Source of the DNA: Polyangium sp. 15x6
Lineage (GTDB): Bacteria > Myxococcota_A > Polyangia > Polyangiales > Polyangiaceae
NCBI RefSeq assembly: GCF_029960785.1
Contig: NZ_JASBQE010000112.1
Location: 1 to 36,528, forward strand
DNA: 36,528 nt
Reading direction: 5' to 3'
The translations under genes were made by a program, and so were the position numbers. This document shows, piece after piece, positions 34,061-36,528 of the stretch (position 1 is its first letter; the number at the start of each line of letters is the position of its first letter). Under the pieces are notes generated by a model that searched no databases, was not told the origin of the DNA, and worked only from the letters and a program-made list of their open reading frames with translations.

Positions 34061-34798
34061 TCATCCGATAAACTCCCCCCAGAAAGGAATGCGCTTCGCT
34101 GCCTGCCATTCCGCTTCGGTCACGCTTTCAGCACCGCGCGGATGGGGCACTTCGAGCAAATCGGCCAACTCGGCCAGGAGCAGGGTCCGCACATCCGGGG
34201 CGTGGATGATGATGTCTGACTGGTAAACGGAGAGCACAACATATCCACGCGGGGTGTCTGCCTCTACCAAGTAACGGTGCCCCACCACGGGAACGAGGCG
34301 AGGCGCCCGGCCGAGCACATCAGCAAGTCGGTGCCGAGCCTCCGCTTCGTCCGAAGGATGCGGGCCCCATTCATCGCGCCACAGACTGCTGTACAGGACA
34401 TCAAACACCAAGCCTTCGAGCGGCCACTCGATCGCGTCCGCGATCCATTCGTCATCCGCGAGCCAGTTGAGGAACGATGGTGCCTCGTCTTCGACGAGGG
34501 TTGTTTCGTCCGCGAAACCCGCATGGAACATGTGGCGGTCCGGCGCGTGCAGGCTTCGCAGGAAGGTCCGGTAGTCCCCGGGAAAGTGCAGACCATACTT
34601 CCGCTCGGCAGCGGCGATCTGAGCGTCCGTGAGCCCGTCCAGCCAGCGGGTCCCTGGCCACCACGCACAGCCGCCAACGCCGGCGCGCTCGAAGGTCTCG
34701 AGCGATGGCTGAGGCCACGTCGCCCACGCGCGCTCGCTGCGGACGCGAACCCATTCCAAGAACGGATCGAGATCAACTGGCGGAGTAGATGTCTTCAT
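34061..34798 (-). CDS. SMI1/KNR4 (SUKH)-family protein
   Basis: 245 residues from the ATG at 34798; a TTG 21 bp upstream lies in the attC edge and is less likely. The typical SMI1/KNR4 core is present: GLTDAQIAAAERKYGLHFPGDYRTFLRSL, then a C-terminal part with a WxxEW-like section and IPFWGEFIG. SUKH proteins are often immunity proteins against contact-dependent or polymorphic nuclease toxins, but no toxin gene is nearby. The ATG begins 15 bp after the core box at 34814-34820, as expected for a mobile gene cassette. A solitary immunity gene in a cassette would protect against a toxin met elsewhere (inference). Confidence 0.85.
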   Translation of the reverse strand: MKTSTPPVDLDPFLEWVRVRSERAWATWPQPSLETFERAGVGGCAWWPGTRWLDGLTDAQIAAAERKYGLHFPGDYRTFLRSLHAPDRHMFHAGFADETTLVEDEAPSFLNWLADDEWIADAIEWPLEGLVFDVLYSSLWRDEWGPHPSDEAEARHRLADVLGRAPRLVPVVGHRYLVEADTPRGYVVLSVYQSDIIIHAPDVRTLLLAELADLLEVPHPRGAESVTEAEWQAAKRIPFWGEFIG

Positions 34799-34813
34799 CC
34801 AGCGTGTCCGTCC

Positions 34814-34891
34814 GCCCAACGTTTGAGTTCACCCGCGGGCGGAAGCAGGCGAAGCCTGCTGTAGCACGTCGGGTGCAACGAAGGGTTAGGC
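34814..34891 (-). other. Integron attC recombination site
   Basis: 78 bp. On the plus strand GCCCAAC (34814-34820) and GTTAGGC (34885-34891) are the inverted core boxes. Inside, GTTCACCCG on one arm pairs with CGGGTGCAAC on the other, leaving exactly one unpaired base, the extrahelical G typical of attC. Unpaired 5-6 bp spacers separate core and inner boxes. A central hairpin AGCAGGC/GCCTGCT completes the fold. The VOC stop codon (TAA) lies within the GCCTAAC box on the minus strand, and the next gene begins 15 bp past the other box. All this is canonical attC organisation. Confidence 0.88.
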
Positions 34892-35260
34892 CTCGGGTTC
34901 GTGGCAAACCACTTCGATGTTGTGCCCGTCCGGATCAATGACGAAAGCTGCATAGTAGTTCGCGTGGTAGTGCGGGCGCAGGCCAGGCGCACCATTGTCT
35001 TTGCCACCCGCCTCCAGAGCCGCGCGATGGAAAGCTTCGACTTGCTGGCGATTCTCGGCCGTGAACGCCAAGTGAAGATGCGCCGGCTTCTCCTCGGTTT
35101 GGTACAGGCACAATGAAGCCTTACCCTTTGGGCTGAGTTCGACACCGTACGTCGGCGGCCCCTCCGAGACAACAGCTACGCCGAGCGGTTCGAGTGCCTT
35201 GAGGAAGAACGCTTTGCTCGCTGCATAGTCGCTGACTCCGAATTTGACGTGGTCAAACAT
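34886..35260 (-). CDS. VOC-superfamily (glyoxalase/bleomycin-resistance-like) protein
   Basis: 124 residues, AGGAGAACTC directly before the ATG. It starts MFDHVKFGVSDYAASKAFF and ends DPDGHNIEVVCHEPEA, giving the VOC metal ligands near His4 and Glu116 with an internal HLHLAF segment. VOC proteins include glyoxalase I and antibiotic-binding or -modifying enzymes; the substrate cannot be told. It is clearly less GC-rich than the chromosomal genes. The stop codon is part of the attC core box, so this is the best-supported gene cassette of the window. Confidence 0.9.
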   Translation of the reverse strand: MFDHVKFGVSDYAASKAFFLKALEPLGVAVVSEGPPTYGVELSPKGKASLCLYQTEEKPAHLHLAFTAENRQQVEAFHRAALEAGGKDNGAPGLRPHYHANYYAAFVIDPDGHNIEVVCHEPEA

Positions 35261-35292
35261 GAGTTCTCCTGAAGTGTGTGGGCCTGCGCGAG

Positions 35293-35348
35293 GCCTAACT
35301 GTGTAATCAGCCCGCCGTCGCATGACCACCCCTCCGCGCTGGTTAGGT
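35293..35348 (-). other. Core-box pair upstream of the VOC cassette (possible degenerate attC or insertion site)
   Basis: ACCTAAC and GTTAGGC on the minus strand (35348-35342 and 35299-35293) form inverted 7-bp boxes 42 bp apart; the second is 32 bp before the VOC start codon. The DNA between does not show the normal inner stem with 5-bp spacers (only CAGC/GCTG pair, with an 8-base bulge). It marks the probable right end of the cassette-like segment. Region 35261-35400 otherwise holds no gene. Confidence 0.5.
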
Positions 35349-35400
35349 CTCTTTCGGGGATTCGGCAGCGCCAGCGTATTCGCGACTGTTGCCGCAAAAT

Positions 35401-36288
35401 TCATGAACGCCCCGGCACCGGCACGCACCTCGGCCCGCTGCACGGCACGTGCTCCGGGACGCAGCACGCCGCGCGCGAGGGGCCCAGCTCGACGTCCGTC
35501 ACCCGTACCGTCAAGTCGGGCAGCGCGATCCTGCCCACCGCGGTCCACGCGCGCGTCTCGGCGCAGGCCGTGTGGCCCTCGGCCGGTGGGGGATCGATCG
35601 CGAGCTCGCGCGACAACACGCCATCGATCGGGAACGATACGGCGCCGTCGTGCGCCTCGGCCTCGATGCCCGTCTCGGTCTCGATCAGCGCCGCGAGCTC
35701 CGGCGCTCGCAGATCGCCCAGTGCGATCCGCGCGAGCTCTCCGCGCGCCCACGCGTGCACCGCGGTGCCGTCGCCCGACGCGCCCGTCGCCGCGGCGTCC
35801 ACTCGGATCGACGGCGGCGCCGCGGCGAACGGCGTCACGCAGCCCGTGCAGCGCGTTCCGTCGAGGCCCACTCCGTCCGTGCGTTCGAACGGGCCGACGA
35901 TCCCGGTGATCGTCGCGTCGCTCGCCGGCTGCCACAGGAGCAGCGCGCCGCGATCGTCGCCGTCGCGCACCAGACGGATCGCCACCGCCGGACCCAGCAC
36001 CGACGCGATCGGCTCGCGATCGAGGCGGCCCACCATCGAGCCCGAGACCACCTCGTCCTCCCGGTCGGGGATCGCGCCGAGGTCGTTCCGCGCGTCGATC
36101 GTCCCGCGGTAGAGCACGGTGTCGTCCGCGTAGAGCCACCACATCCGGCGCCGCACCCCCTCGACGCCTGCCGTTTGCACCGACGCGAGCGCAGGATCAC
36201 TCGCGGGCTCGACCGTCTCCCGTGGCACCGCGCGCGCTCCGCCGCACGCACCGAGGATCACGCCGAGCGCTGCTGCCATCGTCCGCAC
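35401..36288 (-). CDS. Lipoprotein of unknown function
   Basis: 295 residues from a GTG (an ATG three codons later is possible). The signal RTMAAALGVILGAC gives lipidated Cys15. The mature protein is Asp/Glu- and Ala-rich with high-GC chromosomal codon use, unlike the cassette-like genes to its left. C-terminal cysteines are clustered (AACCVPEHVPC, GPRC). No domain recognised. It marks the return to ordinary chromosomal sequence; repeat copy C lies upstream of its start in the opposite orientation. Confidence 0.75.
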   Translation of the reverse strand: MRTMAAALGVILGACGGARAVPRETVEPASDPALASVQTAGVEGVRRRMWWLYADDTVLYRGTIDARNDLGAIPDREDEVVSGSMVGRLDREPIASVLGPAVAIRLVRDGDDRGALLLWQPASDATITGIVGPFERTDGVGLDGTRCTGCVTPFAAAPPSIRVDAAATGASGDGTAVHAWARGELARIALGDLRAPELAALIETETGIEAEAHDGAVSFPIDGVLSRELAIDPPPAEGHTACAETRAWTAVGRIALPDLTVRVTDVELGPSRAACCVPEHVPCSGPRCVPVPGRS

Positions 36289-36380
36289 GCCCGCAGCGTG
36301 CCATAGGGCCGACCCGATCGCCCGCGCAGCGGAGGCAGCGCGGTGTCGGACGTGTGCTTCGGGGTCGCGCGAGCATGTCG

Positions 36381-36508
36381 AAGCCGTTGCGCTGGGGCGT
36401 CGCCCCAGGCCCCACCAGGGGCTATCCGCCCCTGGACCCGGACCAGCGCAAGCGCTGGACCCGGGGTCGATGAACTGCGCGATGCGCAGTTCATCGAACA
36501 GGCCGAGG
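36381..36508 (+). repeat. Multi-hairpin repeat, copy C
   Basis: 128 bp, five differences from copy B by my count. Hairpins in order: CTGGGGC/GCCCCAG (36392-36408); CCAGGGGC/GCCCCTGG with loop TATCC (36415-36435); CCAGCGC/GCGCTGG (36443-36458), extended by CCCGG/CCGGG flanks; and a perfect 14-bp stem TCGATGAACTGCGC/GCGCAGTTCATCGA with loop GAT (36467-36497). It starts 92 bp upstream of the lipoprotein start at 36288, antisense to it, the same relation copy A has to the lipoprotein gene at 28267. No gene lies between 36289 and the window end. Confidence 0.88.
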
Positions 36509-36528
36509 CAAGACCGGCGACGACCCTG

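Overview
The window is GC-rich chromosomal DNA that reads like a Polyangiales-type myxobacterium (Myxococcota). The signs are very high GC with strong third-position bias, many lipoproteins with Cys lipoboxes, Cys-rich secreted proteins with Gly-Thr/Gly-Gly linkers, a PEGA-domain Ser/Thr kinase homologue, a sigma54-type response regulator and a large OmpA-family protein. This assignment is inference from gene content; no rRNA, tRNA, CRISPR array, transposase, integrase or prophage was seen.

Layout. (1) 1-2.2 kb (+): two paralogous Cys-rich secreted proteins separated by a strong terminator, then a small CxxCxxCC protein. (2) 2.2-5.85 kb (-): RNase HI, a GpmI-like phosphoglycerate mutase with several altered catalytic positions, and a kinase-like PEGA membrane protein with a degenerate Gly loop, spaced by 9 bp. 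(3) 6.0-9.0 kb (+): an SDR followed at once by a TMTC-like multi-spanning protein with TPRs, closed by a 15-bp-stem terminator. (4) 9.1-15.5 kb (-): an M43 metalloprotease lipoprotein, a HutF-type amidohydrolase and two tandem membrane sulfatase/phosphoethanolamine-transferase-like paralogues. (5) 15.7-21.8 kb: a SprT-like/DUF2786 protein (+), then on the minus strand an OmpA-family protein with heptad repeats, a lipoprotein, a SpoIIAA-like protein and a GT2 fusion. (6) 21.9-25.5 kb (mostly +): NtrC-type regulator and ABC ATPase with overlapping ends, a GFA-family enzyme (-) and a Cys-rich lipoprotein. (7) 25.5-29.5 kb (-): an unknown coiled-coil protein, two overlapping lipoprotein genes (one a propeller-like repeat protein) and a TetR regulator. 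(8) 30.1-31.7 kb (+): a lipoprotein with a gluzincin-like HExxH site. (9) 31.9-35.35 kb (-): four small accessory genes (GST, a frameshifted membrane protein, SMI1/KNR4, VOC/glyoxalase) that look like integron gene cassettes. (10) 35.4-36.5 kb (-): a lipoprotein and a repeat.

Two things stand out. First, 34814-34891 has all the hallmarks of an integron attC site: 7-bp core boxes, a second stem with one extrahelical G, an apical hairpin, and the VOC stop codon inside one core box. Further core-like boxes lie between the neighbouring same-strand genes, and there is no integrase in the window. This suggests a small integrase-less cassette cluster in a myxobacterial chromosome. Second, a roughly 115-128 bp multi-hairpin repeat occurs three times (28341-28455, 28533-28660 inverted, 36381-36508). 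The diverged copy differs from the other two by paired, compensatory changes in three hairpins, so the fold rather than a protein seems to be conserved. The first two copies form a large inverted repeat.
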